Positions 8,518 to 18,995 of a stretch of DNA of 57,909 nucleotides are shown piece after piece (position 1 is the stretch's first letter; each line of letters opens with the position of its first letter). The notes beneath the pieces are model-generated. The model was not told the origin of the DNA, ran no database searches, and saw only the letters and a program-made list of their open reading frames with translations. The stretch is taken from assembly GCA_021648525.1 (NCBI GenBank), contig JAKISP010000024.1, forward strand, positions 1 to 57,909. Direction: 5' to 3'. Position numbers and translations under genes: made by a program. The stretch is from Gammaproteobacteria bacterium (GTDB taxonomy: Bacteria; Pseudomonadota; Gammaproteobacteria; SZUA-140).

Positions 8518-9552
8518 CTAATCTAATTTTGCGATGGCTGCATTATGTTGCTCGCGTAGCGCGCTGGCAATTTGAAAGATTGCCATTGAATAGAGCGCAC
8601 TGTGATTGTAACGCGAAATCGCATAGAAATTTCGATAGGTGACCCAGTATTCGTTCTCAGACTGGTTTTTCAGGCGGATTAATGTCGCCCTGGTTGAGCC
8701 TGGAATATCACTCAATGGGGAATCATCCAGCGTGACCCCCAGGCTGGTAATCTCGGTCAGGGTCTTTTTGGGTTTAAGGCTTTTTTTGATCAGCTTTTTA
8801 TAGTCACTTCCCTTAACACTCGCTCTGCTGGCGACGGGTGCGCCATGTTTCCAGCCGTGGCGACGGAAGTAGTTGGCGACACTGCCGATGGCGTCATCGG
8901 TGTTTTCCCATAGGTCACGTTTGCCATCACCGCTGAAATCGACTGCATATTCGCGGTAGCTGCTGGAGATGAACTGGGGTTTACCCATCGCGCCAGCATA
9001 GGAGCCTTTAACGCTGCGTGGGTCGATTGCCTCTTCGCGTGTCATCAATAGATAATGTTTCAGTTCTGAGCGGAAAAATTTACCGCGCCTGGGGTAATCG
9101 AAGCCGAGGGTGGTGAGTGAATCGAGCAGACGGTAGTTGCCTTTGTGTACTCCGTAAAAGGATTCAACCCCGATGATGGCAGTGATGAATTCGGGGGCAA
9201 CGCCATATTTCTTTTCAGCGCGTTGTAGCGCTTCAATATTCTCCTGCCAAAACTGCAGGCCGCGTTTAATCCGCTTCTCGGTGACAAAGATGGGGCGGTA
9301 CTGGTACCAGGGTTTGCCTTCGTAGGGGCGGGTGATCGCTTTGATCACTGCCTCACTATGTTTCGCTTCGCTGAGTAGTTGGGTCAGTGATTTGCGTTCA
9401 AATTGATGTTGGTTGACCATCAGTTCGATGAACTGCTGAACATCAGTGCGCTGGGTGAAGTTGTTATTGGCTGCGATAGTGCTACCGGCGCTGAACAGCA
9501 GGGTGAGTAGTGAGGTGAGCGCAATAATTTTTCGTGGAAGTGAAACTGTCAT
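8518..9552 (-). CDS. mltB: Membrane-bound lytic murein transglycosylase B
   Basis: A 344-residue periplasmic enzyme that cleaves the MurNAc-GlcNAc bond with 1,6-anhydro ring formation. The catalytic Glu130 sits in AIIGVESFYG, the MltB signature, and further family motifs follow (GSYAGAMGKPQF, DFSGDGKRDLWE, ANYFRRHGW). The N-terminal signal peptide (to about STIAA) lacks a lipobox Cys, so this copy looks soluble and not a lipoprotein, as in the SltB-type subgroup. It sits 27 bases after rodA and 32 before rlpA, inside the elongation/remodelling operon. Confidence 0.95.
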   Translation of the reverse strand: MTVSLPRKIIALTSLLTLLFSAGSTIAANNNFTQRTDVQQFIELMVNQHQFERKSLTQLLSEAKHSEAVIKAITRPYEGKPWYQYRPIFVTEKRIKRGLQFWQENIEALQRAEKKYGVAPEFITAIIGVESFYGVHKGNYRLLDSLTTLGFDYPRRGKFFRSELKHYLLMTREEAIDPRSVKGSYAGAMGKPQFISSSYREYAVDFSGDGKRDLWENTDDAIGSVANYFRRHGWKHGAPVASRASVKGSDYKKLIKKSLKPKKTLTEITSLGVTLDDSPLSDIPGSTRATLIRLKNQSENEYWVTYRNFYAISRYNHSALYSMAIFQIASALREQHNAAIAKLD

Positions 9553-9579
9553 TTTAAAGCACTCGCTATGATTGACTGG

Positions 9580-10716
9580 CTAATTTGAAAGGAGGCGACG
9601 ATGGGTGTGTATCGACATTAAGACGCCAAACCCGGCCATCATCGTTACCATTGAAGTGCCGCCGTAGCTAATGAGTGGCAGCGGCAGCCCTACCACCGGC
9701 AGCAAACCGGAGACCATGCCAATGTTGACAAATGTATAGACGAAGAAGGTCAAAATCAAGCTGCCACCCAGCAGGCGAGAGAAGGTGCTTTGTGCCTGTG
9801 TTGCGATATAGAGGCCGCGCACGACAATAAAAAGATAGAGCGCTAACAGGCAGACGATGCCGATAAAACCAAACTCTTCGCTAAAGACGGAGAAGATGAA
9901 ATCGGTGGTGCGTTCCGGTAGAAATTCCAGGTGAGACTGGGTGCCGTTAAGCCACCCTTTGCCATAGGTACCGCCGGAACCAATCGCGATCTTTGACTGG
10001 ATAATGTGGTAGCCCGCGCCGAGTGGGTCATTTTCCGGATTGAGGAATGTCATCACGCGCGCCTTTTGGTAGGTGTGCAGATTGAACCACAGGAGTGGTG
10101 CACTGGTGGCGATGAGTGCCATAAAGACCGCTATATGTTTCCAGCGAATACCAGAGAGTAGCAGTACAAAAACACCTGAGCTGGCGATTAAAATTGAGGT
10201 GCCAAGGTCGGGTTGTTTGGCAATCAAAAAAACCGGCACGATAATCAGTAGGCATGCAATAAAGAGGTTTTTGAGTGTCGGTGGCATTGGGTTGTCAGCG
10301 AGGTACCACGCGACCATCACTGGCACTGCGAGCTTCATGATCTCGGATGGCTGGAAGCGGAAGAAACCCAGGTCTAGCCAGCGTTGTGCTCCTTTACCTT
10401 CTTCGCCTATTAGCAATACGGCGGCGAGTAGTATCAGGCCGCCGCCAAAGGCCCACGGTGCCCAAAATTGAATATGGTGCGGCGGGATTTGTGCCACGAT
10501 AAACATCACTGTGAATGCGAGGGCGAGGCGGGTTAACTGGCGTGCGATGATCGCATCATTCTGGCCACTGGCACTGTAGAGAATTGCCAGGCCCACGGCA
10601 GAGAGAATGATGATGCTAAGCAGCAGTGGGATATCGAGGTGCAGCCCACGGGTGAACATGCGTGACTGACGGCGCTCACCCCACTGAGTATATTCTTTAT
10701 TTTTTGTCTTCATCAT
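9580..10716 (-). CDS. rodA: Peptidoglycan glycosyltransferase RodA (SEDS family)
   Basis: A 378-residue polytopic inner-membrane protein that polymerises lipid II for lateral wall growth with PBP2. About ten hydrophobic segments are visible. SEDS signatures include GEEGKGAQRWLDLGFFRFQP near residue 110, KAIGSGG-like IAIGSGGTYGKGW and LPERTTDFIFSVFSEEFGF, and the C-terminal PLISYGGTS. The start overlaps the mrdA stop by four bases (ATGA), coupling synthesis of the two partners. Confidence 0.97.
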   Translation of the reverse strand: MMKTKNKEYTQWGERRQSRMFTRGLHLDIPLLLSIIILSAVGLAILYSASGQNDAIIARQLTRLALAFTVMFIVAQIPPHHIQFWAPWAFGGGLILLAAVLLIGEEGKGAQRWLDLGFFRFQPSEIMKLAVPVMVAWYLADNPMPPTLKNLFIACLLIIVPVFLIAKQPDLGTSILIASSGVFVLLLSGIRWKHIAVFMALIATSAPLLWFNLHTYQKARVMTFLNPENDPLGAGYHIIQSKIAIGSGGTYGKGWLNGTQSHLEFLPERTTDFIFSVFSEEFGFIGIVCLLALYLFIVVRGLYIATQAQSTFSRLLGGSLILTFFVYTFVNIGMVSGLLPVVGLPLPLISYGGTSMVTMMAGFGVLMSIHTHRRLLSN

Positions 10717-12563
10717 GGGGACTGTTTTGACGCCATGTATTGATCGATGATTTTGCGTGCCACGGGTGCTGCTACTGAGCCACCGCTGCCGCCATTTTCA
10801 ACGATAACGGCGATTGCTATCTCTGGGTTATCTGCTGGTGCAAAGGCGATAAAGAGGGCGTGATCACGCAGGCGCTCGGCAATATCTTCTTTGACATATT
10901 TTTCATCTTGCTTAATGCCAAAGACCTGGGCGGTGCCTGTTTTACCCGCAATTCTGAATGGAATACCTTTGCTGATAGAGCGCGCGGTACCGTGAATGCT
11001 ATGGACTGTTTTGACCATCGCCTCGATCATATATTCCCAGTGTTCATCAGTGGCGATCTTGTGGCGATCTTCTTGATCGAACATCACGGGCGCTAACTCG
11101 CTGTTAAGGTTTGAACCTGATGTTTTAACCAGATGGGGTCTGGAATAAAGGCCGCGTTTTGCGAGGGTAGCGGTGGCGGAGGCGAGTTGCAGGGGTGTTG
11201 TCAGGTTGTAGCCCTGGCCAATACCGCTGATCAATGTCTCTCCGGTGTACCACGGCAGCCCTTTTTTCTGGCGCTTCCAGTGGCTTGACGGCAGGATGCC
11301 TGAGAGTTCACCCGGTAGGTCGATACCGGTTTTTTTGCCTAAACCAAAGTGAGAGAGGTAGTCGCTCATCGCGTCGATGCCGAGGTGCAGTGACATGTCA
11401 TAAAAATAGACGTCGCAGGATTCGATAATCGCCTTTTCAAGGGTGGTGGTACCATGTCCTCTTATTTTCCAGTCGCGGTATTTATGGTCGTCACCTTTGA
11501 GTGAAAACCAGCCCTGACAGAAGGTGCGTTTATCGGCAGTGACAATGTTATTTTCAAGGCCCGCTAGCCCTACGAATGGTTTAATGGTGGAGCCGGGCGG
11601 GTATTGCCCTCTGAGGGCGCGATTAAAAAGTGGCTTGTCGATATCATCTTGCAGTGCACGGTAGCTTTTTGAGCTGATGCCGACCACAAAAGGGTTGGGG
11701 TCGTAGCTGGGTTTGCTGACCATCGCCAGTACTTCGCCGCTACGTGGGTCGATTGCGATCGCTGCACCGCGATGTTTGCCAAGCGCTTGATCTGCTACCT
11801 GCTGTAGTTGAATGTCGAGTGTCAAGTGCAGGTCATTGCCGGGCAGCGGAGGCGTCCGTTCAAGGGTGCGAATGGTGCGCCCGACGACATTGGTCTCGAT
11901 ATTTTTAAAGCCGACGGTGCCATGCAATGAATCTTCGTAGAACTTCTCAATACCGAGTTTGCCGATATGGTGAGTGGCACTGTAGTTGGCGGCATCAATT
12001 CTTTTGAGCTCTTTGACGTTGATACGACCAACGTAGCCAATGACATGTGCGGTCAGGTGGCTGTAGGGGTAGTCCCGCACCAGTCGTGCTTCGATCTCGA
12101 CACCGGGAAAGCGGTGCCGGTTGGCGGCAAAGCGTGCCACTTCAACATCGTTCAGGTGGGTGCGCAGCGGAATGCTACGGAAGGCGCTTTTTTGTTGCAA
12201 TTGTTTGTTGAAGCGTTTTAGGTGGTCATCTGAAATTTCAATGAGTTCACCAATGGCAGTGATTGTTTGATCCATGTCGCTGACCCGTTCTGGCACAATT
12301 TCCAGGCTGAACGCGGGCAGGTTTTGCGCAAGGATGATGCCGTTACGATCATAGATCAGACCACGTGTCGGTGGTATGGGTACGATGCTGACGCGGTTGT
12401 CTTCCGCCAGGGTACTGAAATGTTCGTGGCTAATGATCTGTAAATAGACGAGGCGTGCCAGGATCACAAAGATCATGATGATCACTAATGCGAGCGCAAT
12501 CGCCGCACGCTCATTGAAGGTACGGCTTTCTCGTATGTGATCCTTTATGCGAAGGCGTGCCAT
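10713..12563 (-). CDS. mrdA: Penicillin-binding protein 2, elongation transpeptidase
   Basis: The class B PBP of the elongasome, cross-linking new side-wall peptidoglycan. The 616-residue protein has a short cytoplasmic tail, one transmembrane helix (about 21-43), the PBP dimerisation/pedestal domain with the RGLIYDRNG motif (68-76), and a transpeptidase domain with Ser325-x2-Lys328 (GSTIK), the SxN-type motif Ser382-Cys-Asp, and Lys541-Thr-Gly. SCD instead of SxN is normal for PBP2. It follows mreD by 63 bases and overlaps rodA by four. Confidence 0.97.
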   Translation of the reverse strand: MARLRIKDHIRESRTFNERAAIALALVIIMIFVILARLVYLQIISHEHFSTLAEDNRVSIVPIPPTRGLIYDRNGIILAQNLPAFSLEIVPERVSDMDQTITAIGELIEISDDHLKRFNKQLQQKSAFRSIPLRTHLNDVEVARFAANRHRFPGVEIEARLVRDYPYSHLTAHVIGYVGRINVKELKRIDAANYSATHHIGKLGIEKFYEDSLHGTVGFKNIETNVVGRTIRTLERTPPLPGNDLHLTLDIQLQQVADQALGKHRGAAIAIDPRSGEVLAMVSKPSYDPNPFVVGISSKSYRALQDDIDKPLFNRALRGQYPPGSTIKPFVGLAGLENNIVTADKRTFCQGWFSLKGDDHKYRDWKIRGHGTTTLEKAIIESCDVYFYDMSLHLGIDAMSDYLSHFGLGKKTGIDLPGELSGILPSSHWKRQKKGLPWYTGETLISGIGQGYNLTTPLQLASATATLAKRGLYSRPHLVKTSGSNLNSELAPVMFDQEDRHKIATDEHWEYMIEAMVKTVHSIHGTARSISKGIPFRIAGKTGTAQVFGIKQDEKYVKEDIAERLRDHALFIAFAPADNPEIAIAVIVENGGSGGSVAAPVARKIIDQYMASKQSP

Positions 12564-12626
12564 CTGCTGGTGTCAGTGATTATGGTGGTGGTATTTTACC
12601 AGCACGGCGTTCAGTCTGCTGCTCAT

Positions 12627-13115
12627 TTATGAGACCCTGAATTTGCGGCGCAGCGCGCGCAGGGTGATAAAGACAACGGGCCAGGCGATCATGCTGCTAA
12701 TCGATGGTAACCAGTAGGTGAGCAGGTTGATCGGTTGGCCGGTGATCCCCTTTACCCATAGATGTAACATTTGACTCAGTGATACCAGCACAAAGACACT
12801 TAAGGCCTGTTGCCATAGAGGAAAGACACGTAGTCGCTGGTAAAGTTTTAGCGTGATGTAGGCAATGATGCAGAGCGCGAGCGCATGCTCCCCTAGCAGG
12901 CCGATGCGCAATACATCGAGCATCAGCCCGAGTACCCAGGCAATCCCGACGCCGATACGATTTGGCAGCGCCATGCACCAGTAAATGAGAACTAATGTGG
13001 CCCATTCCGGGCGTACCACGGAGAGCCAGTCTGGCAGCGGAAAGACGGTGAGCGCGAGAGCTGCGATAAAGCTAAAGATAATGACTTCAGTACCATGTGC
13101 TTTTTTATGGATCAC
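12627..13115 (-). CDS. mreD: Rod shape-determining protein MreD
   Basis: A 162-residue integral membrane protein with about five hydrophobic segments, of the length and hydropathy usual for MreD. It carries the family-like PLPDWLSVVRPEWATLVLIYW near the N-terminus, and charged residues in GLMLDVLRIGLLGEHAL. It connects MreC to PBP2/RodA in the elongasome. Its ATG overlaps the mreC stop (ATGA at 13112-13115). Confidence 0.93.
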   Translation of the reverse strand: MIHKKAHGTEVIIFSFIAALALTVFPLPDWLSVVRPEWATLVLIYWCMALPNRIGVGIAWVLGLMLDVLRIGLLGEHALALCIIAYITLKLYQRLRVFPLWQQALSVFVLVSLSQMLHLWVKGITGQPINLLTYWLPSISSMIAWPVVFITLRALRRKFRVS

Positions 13116-14029
13116 GGGGTTGTTTCTCCCGCATCATCCTGCACGGCGTCTGGATCTGTGTCCGGGGTATCATCATTTGCCTTGGGACTTGTCTCAGGAT
13201 TTACGCCGGGTGGATTGTGCCAGACCAGTAATACTTCACGCGCGCTTTCAAGTTTACCCGTTGGTTCTGCCTGAACTTCAGCGAAGGGTTGGCCTGGATT
13301 GCGTGTGACCATGGTGACGCGCGCCGCCGGGTAGCCAGGTGGAAAACGTCCGCCGAGGCCAGAGGTGACGAGAAGATCGCCCACTTCAATATCGGCGTTG
13401 TTGGGTAGATGAGGCAGTTCGAGGCGGTTGGTTTCGCCAGTGCCCATCGCGATTGCGCGCTGGCCGCTGCGGTTCACCTGCACCGGCAATGCATGGCTAG
13501 GGTCGGTGATTAACATTGAAGTACTATTGAACGGGGTGACATGAACCACCTGGCCGAGGATGCCGCTGGCATCAAGGATCGGCTGGCCGCGATAGACGTC
13601 ATTGCGGGAGCCTTTGCTGATCACGACTTGCTGGGTGAAGGGTTTCATGTCGACTGAAAGCAGTTCGGCGATCAGTATTTTATCGCTGACATCAATAGAC
13701 GAATCGAGTAGCGCGCGTAGGCGCATATTTTCAGCTGCGATTGAATCGAGTTTTTGTAGTTGTGTGGCATATAAAAATTGCTGTGCGCGCAGGCTGTTAT
13801 TTTGATCAATCAGTGTCTGACGGCTCGATAACGATTCGGATAGCCATTCACCAACACCTGAAGGCAGGTTAATCAGGTACTGAATCGGGTAGATAGCGGT
13901 GGTGAGTACACTGCGTACACTTTCCATATGCTGCTGGCGGTGATCCATCACCATCATGGTAATGGAGAGAAACGTCAGGATGATCAGGCGCAGCGTGATG
14001 GACGGCCCTTGGACAAATAGGGGTTTTAT
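13112..14029 (-). CDS. mreC: Rod shape-determining protein MreC, apparent ATA start
   Basis: MreC is a bitopic protein whose periplasmic coiled coil and two beta domains activate PBP2. The first ATG of the frame is at 13957 (281 residues), but that start omits the membrane anchor. The frame continues upstream without a stop to 14029 and reads IKPLFVQGPSITLRLI followed by LTFLSITMMVMDHRQQ, which is the typical N-terminus of gammaproteobacterial MreC (usually MKPLF). The codon where Met is expected is ATA (14029-14027), with GAGGT five to six bases upstream; no ATG, GTG or TTG occurs before the in-frame TGA. I therefore annotate 305 residues beginning with ATA: one transmembrane helix at about 14-32, coiled coil about 60-105, beta domains to about 260, then an acidic low-complexity tail. 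A sequencing or point error converting ATG to ATA is the main alternative. Confidence 0.85.
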   Translation of the reverse strand: MKPLFVQGPSITLRLIILTFLSITMMVMDHRQQHMESVRSVLTTAIYPIQYLINLPSGVGEWLSESLSSRQTLIDQNNSLRAQQFLYATQLQKLDSIAAENMRLRALLDSSIDVSDKILIAELLSVDMKPFTQQVVISKGSRNDVYRGQPILDASGILGQVVHVTPFNSTSMLITDPSHALPVQVNRSGQRAIAMGTGETNRLELPHLPNNADIEVGDLLVTSGLGGRFPPGYPAARVTMVTRNPGQPFAEVQAEPTGKLESAREVLLVWHNPPGVNPETSPKANDDTPDTDPDAVQDDAGETTP

Positions 14030-14060
14030 AGGGCACCTCTCAGGCGATACTCAATGACTT

Positions 14061-14084
14061 AAAAAACCGGCTGGTTGGCCGGTT
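14061..14084 (-). terminator. Intrinsic terminator between mreB and mreC
   Basis: On the minus strand the sequence forms a perfect seven-base stem (AACCGGC / GCCGGTT) with loop CAACCA, directly followed by a run of T (complement of 14061-14064 plus the end of the stem). It lies about 76 bases past the mreB stop and about 31 before the mreC start. It should end most mreB transcripts and let a fraction read through to mreCD and the PBP2 genes. Confidence 0.75.
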
Positions 14085-14160
14085 GCTTGAAACCGCATCC
14101 ATTGCCCTGGATCGTGCGGCTTTTCCTTGCTTATGCTATTCAATCATGAATAGCGCGCGG

Positions 14161-15228
<1,068 letters not shown>

Positions 15229-15244
15229 CTAAGTAATCGGAAAT

Positions 15245-15273
15245 ACTCTAGCAGTGGGTGACTATTAGAGCAA
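15245..15273 (-). promoter_or_regulatory. Candidate promoter for mreB
   Basis: Reading the minus strand, TTGCTC (15273-15268) and TAGAGT (15250-15245) are separated by exactly 17 bases, 35-60 bases before the mreB start. Both boxes match the sigma-70 consensus only partly. Confidence 0.35.
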
Positions 15274-15333
15274 GCGTGTTGAGTTATTCGGCAGTTCAAG
15301 CTATTTTTTTAATTTGGCTTGTATTTTACCGGT

Positions 15334-15361
15334 TTGACAGCGTTTTTGTGACGAATATTTT
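15334..15361 (+). promoter_or_regulatory. Candidate sigma-70 promoter for gatCAB
   Basis: A perfect TTGACA (15334-15339) is followed after 16 bases by TATTTT (15356-15361), giving an expected start near 15368 and an untranslated leader of about 84 bases before gatC. It is divergent from the mreB promoter candidate in the same intergenic region. Confidence 0.45.
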
Positions 15362-15451
15362 TCAGCAAACTACTCGAATATGGTAAATTCGCTGCCCTTG
15401 ATGTTTTTGAATAGTTGCTCGGGATTTTCCGTCGGGTGAGAGAGGTACGTT

Positions 15452-15739
15452 ATGTCAGTGGATCAGTCCGATATCACAAAGGTTGCGCTGCTTGCGCGGC
15501 TGAAAATCGATGAGGCAGATATACCGCAGTATGTGGATAATCTGTCGAACATCCTTGGCCTGGTTGAGCAGATGAGTGAAGTGAATACCGATGATGTGGT
15601 GCCGATGGCGCATCCACTCGATGCAGCGCAACGCCTGCGTGCTGATGAGGTGACTGAAACCGATCAGCGTGACAGCTTTCAGGCGCTGGCTCCAGAGGTC
15701 GAGTCGGGCCTCTATCTTGTCCCTAAAGTGATTGAATGA
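15452..15739 (+). CDS. gatC: Asp/Glu-tRNA amidotransferase subunit C
   Basis: A 95-residue subunit that wraps around and stabilises the GatA-GatB interface in the enzyme that amidates mischarged Asp-tRNA(Asn) and Glu-tRNA(Gln). Family features are visible: DITKVALLARLKIDE at the N-terminus, NILGLVEQMSEVNTDDV in the middle and LRADEVTE near the end. GAGAGAGG lies before the ATG. First gene of gatCAB. Confidence 0.95.
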   Translation: MSVDQSDITKVALLARLKIDEADIPQYVDNLSNILGLVEQMSEVNTDDVVPMAHPLDAAQRLRADEVTETDQRDSFQALAPEVESGLYLVPKVIE

Positions 15740-15799
15740 TCGGTTTTGATCTCGCCTATCCAACGCTATATATTTATTAGACGGCTCTGAATTATTGTT

Positions 15800-17254
15800 A
15801 TGCATACTAAAACTATTTCTCAATTGAGTGCTGCGTTGCGCAGTGGAGAAGTCTCCAGCGTGGAGCTGACTACGCTTTTTCTTGATCGCATCAAGCAGCA
15901 CAATCCGGCGCTGAACTGTTTTATCTCGATTACAGAGGCACAGGCGCTTGAAGCGGCTGCCGTAGCAGATCAACGACTTACGGCAGGAAATGGCGCACCG
16001 CTGACCGGTGTGCCGATTGCCCACAAAGATATTTTCTGTACGCAGGGAGTTAAAACGACCTGCGGATCCCGGATGCTTGATAATTTTATCGCACCGTACG
16101 AATCAACCTGTACTGCCAGGTTTCGTGATGCGGGCGCGGTGATGTTGGGCAAAACCAATATGGATGAGTTTGCGATGGGTTCATCTAATGAGACCAGCTA
16201 CTACGGCGCGGTCAAAAATCCGTGGGACCAGGGGCGTGTGCCGGGTGGTTCATCAGGCGGTTCTGTCTCGGCGGTGGCCGCGAGACTGGCGCCAGCCGCG
16301 ACTGGCACCGATACCGGTGGTTCGATTCGCCAGCCAGCTGCGTTATGTGGTTTGACTGGGTTGAAGCCAACCTATGGCCGTGTGTCTCGTTTTGGCATGA
16401 TCGCCTTTGCATCGAGCCTTGATCAGGCGGGGCCAGTTACCTATAGCGCTGAAGACGCTGCGTTAATGATGAATGTGATGGCGGGATTTGATGAGCGAGA
16501 TTCGACCAGTGTGGAGCGCGAGGTGCCGGATTACAGTGCAAATCTCGACAACGGCATCGAAGGGCTTAAGATTGGCCTGCCTAAAGAGTATTTTGGCGAA
16601 GGGCTGGACGACAGCATCGCGCGCGTGATCGATGCTGCGGTCAAGGAATATGAGGCGCTGGGTGCCGTGGTCAAAGAGATTAGCCTGCCCAATACCGGAT
16701 TGGCGGTGCCAATCTATTATGTGGTGGCGCCGGCAGAATGTTCGACTAATCTGTCGCGTTTTGATGGGGTGCGTTTTGGTCACCGTTGTGATGATCCGCA
16801 GGATCTATTTGATCTCTATACCCGTTCGCGTGGTGAGGGGTTTGGTGCGGAGGTGAAGCGTCGTATTATGATTGGTACCTATGTGCTGTCGGCTGGTTAC
16901 TACGACGCTTATTATTTGAAGGCGCAGAAGATTCGCCGCCTGATCAGTGAAGACTTTCGTGCTGCCTTTGAAAAGGTCGATGTAATTATGGGGCCGACTA
17001 CGCCGAGCACTGCCTTCAAACTGGGCGAAAAGGCGGATGATCCGGTGACGATGTATCTCTCTGATATTTATACCATTGCGGTCAATATGGCAGGCCTGCC
17101 AGCGGCCTCGATTCCGGCCGGTTTTGTTGATGGCCTGCCGGTGGGTTTGCAGGTGATCGGTAACTATTTTGATGAGTCGCGCCTGCTTAACGTCGCACAT
17201 AAGTACCAGCAGGCGACCGATTGGCACCTGCAACTGCCAAAAGAATTTCAGTAA
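15800..17254 (+). CDS. gatA: Asp/Glu-tRNA amidotransferase subunit A (glutaminase)
   Basis: The 484-residue amidase-signature subunit hydrolyses glutamine to supply ammonia to GatB. The Ser-cisSer-Lys triad is readable: Lys76 in PIAHKDIF, Ser151 in PGGSSGGS, and nucleophile Ser175 in [10 protein letters not shown]. Length and order match a normal GatA. It starts 60 bases after gatC and ends 13 before gatB, so the three are cotranscribed. A bacterium with GatCAB usually lacks one of AsnRS/GlnRS or uses the complex to make Asn-tRNA. Confidence 0.98.
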   Translation: MHTKTISQLSAALRSGEVSSVELTTLFLDRIKQHNPALNCFISITEAQALEAAAVADQRLTAGNGAPLTGVPIAHKDIFCTQGVKTTCGSRMLDNFIAPYESTCTARFRDAGAVMLGKTNMDEFAMGSSNETSYYGAVKNPWDQGRVPGGSSGGSVSAVAARLAPAATGTDTGGSIRQPAALCGLTGLKPTYGRVSRFGMIAFASSLDQAGPVTYSAEDAALMMNVMAGFDERDSTSVEREVPDYSANLDNGIEGLKIGLPKEYFGEGLDDSIARVIDAAVKEYEALGAVVKEISLPNTGLAVPIYYVVAPAECSTNLSRFDGVRFGHRCDDPQDLFDLYTRSRGEGFGAEVKRRIMIGTYVLSAGYYDAYYLKAQKIRRLISEDFRAAFEKVDVIMGPTTPSTAFKLGEKADDPVTMYLSDIYTIAVNMAGLPAASIPAGFVDGLPVGLQVIGNYFDESRLLNVAHKYQQATDWHLQLPKEFQ

Positions 17255-17267
17255 GAGGCGTAATAAG

Positions 17268-18701
17268 ATGGAATGGGAAGTTGTCATCGGGTTAGAAATT
17301 CACGCCCAACTTGCGACCAGATCGAAGATCTTTTCGGGTGCCTCGACCGCCTACGGTGCTGAACCCAATACGCAGGCGTGTGCGATTGATCTTGGTATGC
17401 CGGGTGTATTGCCGGTATTAAATAAGGAAGCGGTGCGCATGGCGGCCAAATTTGGCCTGGCGGTGGGCTCGCGGGTCTCTAATCGCTCGGTGTTTGCGCG
17501 TAAAAATTATTTTTACCCTGATCTGCCGAAGGGTTATCAGATTAGCCAGTTTGAGCTGCCGATCGTTGAAGGTGGGCAACTAGAGATACAGGTTGAGGGT
17601 GAAGATGCACGCGTGATCGCTATTACTCGCGCCCATCTGGAAGAAGATGCAGGCAAATCGTTGCATGAAGATTTTCAGGGTTCGACTGGGGTCGACCTTA
17701 ATCGTGCCGGAACACCGCTGTTAGAGATCGTTTCTGAGCCTGATATGCGCAGCGCCAAAGAGGCGGTCGCTTATATGAAAAAAATTCACTCGCTGGTGCA
17801 ATACCTGGAAATCTGTGACGGTAATATGCAGGAAGGGTCGTTTCGCTGTGATGCCAATGTATCGATTCGTCCTAAGGGACAGGGAAAGTTGGGAACGCGC
17901 TCTGAGATAAAAAACCTCAACTCGTTCCGTTTTGTTGAGCGCGCGATTAATTTTGAGGTCGAACGTCAGATCGATATGATCGAAGGTGGCGGTAAAGTTG
18001 TTCAGGAGACGCGCCTGTACGATTCTGATAAAGACGAAACGCGCTCAATGCGCTCTAAAGAAGAGGCGTTTGATTATCGTTACTTTCCAGACCCGGATCT
18101 GCTGCCGGTTGAGCTTGATAAGGCCTATATTGAAGCGGTACGTGATACGTTGCCAGAACTTCCAGATGAAAAAAAGGCACGCTTTATGGCTGAGCTGGGG
18201 CTGGCTGAATATGAGGCGGGTGTATTGACTGCAAGCCGTGAACTGGCCGATTATTTTGAAGAGGCCGCCAAAATTGCAGGTGACGATGCCAGGCGCACCG
18301 CCAACTGGGTGATGGGTGATCTGTTGGGTGCGCTGAACAAGGCGGGCAAGGAAATTGCGGATAGCCCGGTTTCTGCAATGTGGCTGGGTGGTATGTTGCA
18401 GCGTATCAATGACCATACTATTTCAGGCAAGATCGCCAAACAGGTGTTCGAGTGCATGTGGAATGGCGAAGGCGATGCAGATAGTGTGATCGAAGCAAAG
18501 GGGCTCAGGCAGATGACGGATAGTGGCGAGATCGAGACAATTATCGATGAGATTATCGCCAGTAATCCAGGGCAGCTTGAGCAGTATCGTGCCGGAAAAA
18601 ATAAATTATTTGGCTTTTTTGTGGGGCAGGTGATGAAGGCGACTCAGGGTAAAGCAAATCCGGCGCAGGTGAATCAGTTGCTGAAGCAAAAATTGGCCTA
18701 A
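17268..18701 (+). CDS. gatB: Asp/Glu-tRNA amidotransferase subunit B
   Basis: The 477-residue subunit that binds the mischarged tRNA, activates its side chain with ATP and completes amidation. It begins [15 protein letters not shown], the universal GatB N-terminus, so the start is ATG 17268 and not the upstream in-frame ATG at 17169 inside gatA. The kinase-like catalytic cradle contains [16 protein letters not shown] and [11 protein letters not shown]; a helical domain and the C-terminal YqeY-like tail follow (ending LLKQKLA). An AT-rich terminator follows about 205 bases later. Confidence 0.98.
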   Translation: MEWEVVIGLEIHAQLATRSKIFSGASTAYGAEPNTQACAIDLGMPGVLPVLNKEAVRMAAKFGLAVGSRVSNRSVFARKNYFYPDLPKGYQISQFELPIVEGGQLEIQVEGEDARVIAITRAHLEEDAGKSLHEDFQGSTGVDLNRAGTPLLEIVSEPDMRSAKEAVAYMKKIHSLVQYLEICDGNMQEGSFRCDANVSIRPKGQGKLGTRSEIKNLNSFRFVERAINFEVERQIDMIEGGGKVVQETRLYDSDKDETRSMRSKEEAFDYRYFPDPDLLPVELDKAYIEAVRDTLPELPDEKKARFMAELGLAEYEAGVLTASRELADYFEEAAKIAGDDARRTANWVMGDLLGALNKAGKEIADSPVSAMWLGGMLQRINDHTISGKIAKQVFECMWNGEGDADSVIEAKGLRQMTDSGEIETIIDEIIASNPGQLEQYRAGKNKLFGFFVGQVMKATQGKANPAQVNQLLKQKLA

Positions 18702-18748
18702 GTGTCGGTTAACTGGCTAGGCTATTATTTTAATGATGGGTTTAAGTT

Positions 18749-18768
18749 GTCTGCTTACCTTGGTTTTT
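18749..18768 (+). repeat. Left copy of a 20-base repeat bracketing the envelope cluster
   Basis: GTCTGCTTACCTTGGTTTTT is matched at 18 of 20 positions by 27303-27322. Both copies lie in the same orientation, one before the first and one after the last gene of the eight-gene cluster. Confidence 0.45.
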
Positions 18769-18906
18769 TGCCTGGTTATGCTGAGAGGCCTCTAAAATAG
18801 TAATAGTTTACTTTTTAATGTTTATTGCCGTTATTACTTATGAAATTAAGGTGCTGTTGCAACTCACTTTATGAATGTGGTCTGGATAATGAAATACCCT
18901 GGTTTT

Positions 18907-18930
18907 AATTTGAGTCCCTCAAATTTTTTA
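18907..18930 (+). terminator. Terminator downstream of gatB
   Basis: A perfect eight-base stem (AATTTGAG / CTCAAATT) with loop TCC is followed by T-rich sequence. The stem is AT-rich and therefore weak, but position and T-run fit a terminator for gatCAB. Confidence 0.5.
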
Positions 18931-18933
18931 GTT

Positions 18934-18995
18934 TGAGACCTTTGCACGATATATCCGCTCATTTTTACTCGTGATTGTATCGTGTAAAGGTTTCA
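18934..18995. repeat. Imperfect inverted repeat resembling an insertion-sequence end
   Basis: The arms TGAGACCTTTGCACGATA (from 18934) and the complement of 18973-18995 (TGAAACCTTTACACGATA...) match at nearly all positions and enclose about 17 bases. The GAGACCTTTGCACGA core resembles terminal repeats I remember from IS5-type elements, so this could be a small non-autonomous relic. A simple hairpin with a regulatory role is the alternative. Confidence 0.4.

Noticed and set aside
10073-10471. 132-codon plus-strand frame inside rodA
   Set aside because: Antisense shadow of rodA; low-complexity composition, no ribosome-binding site.
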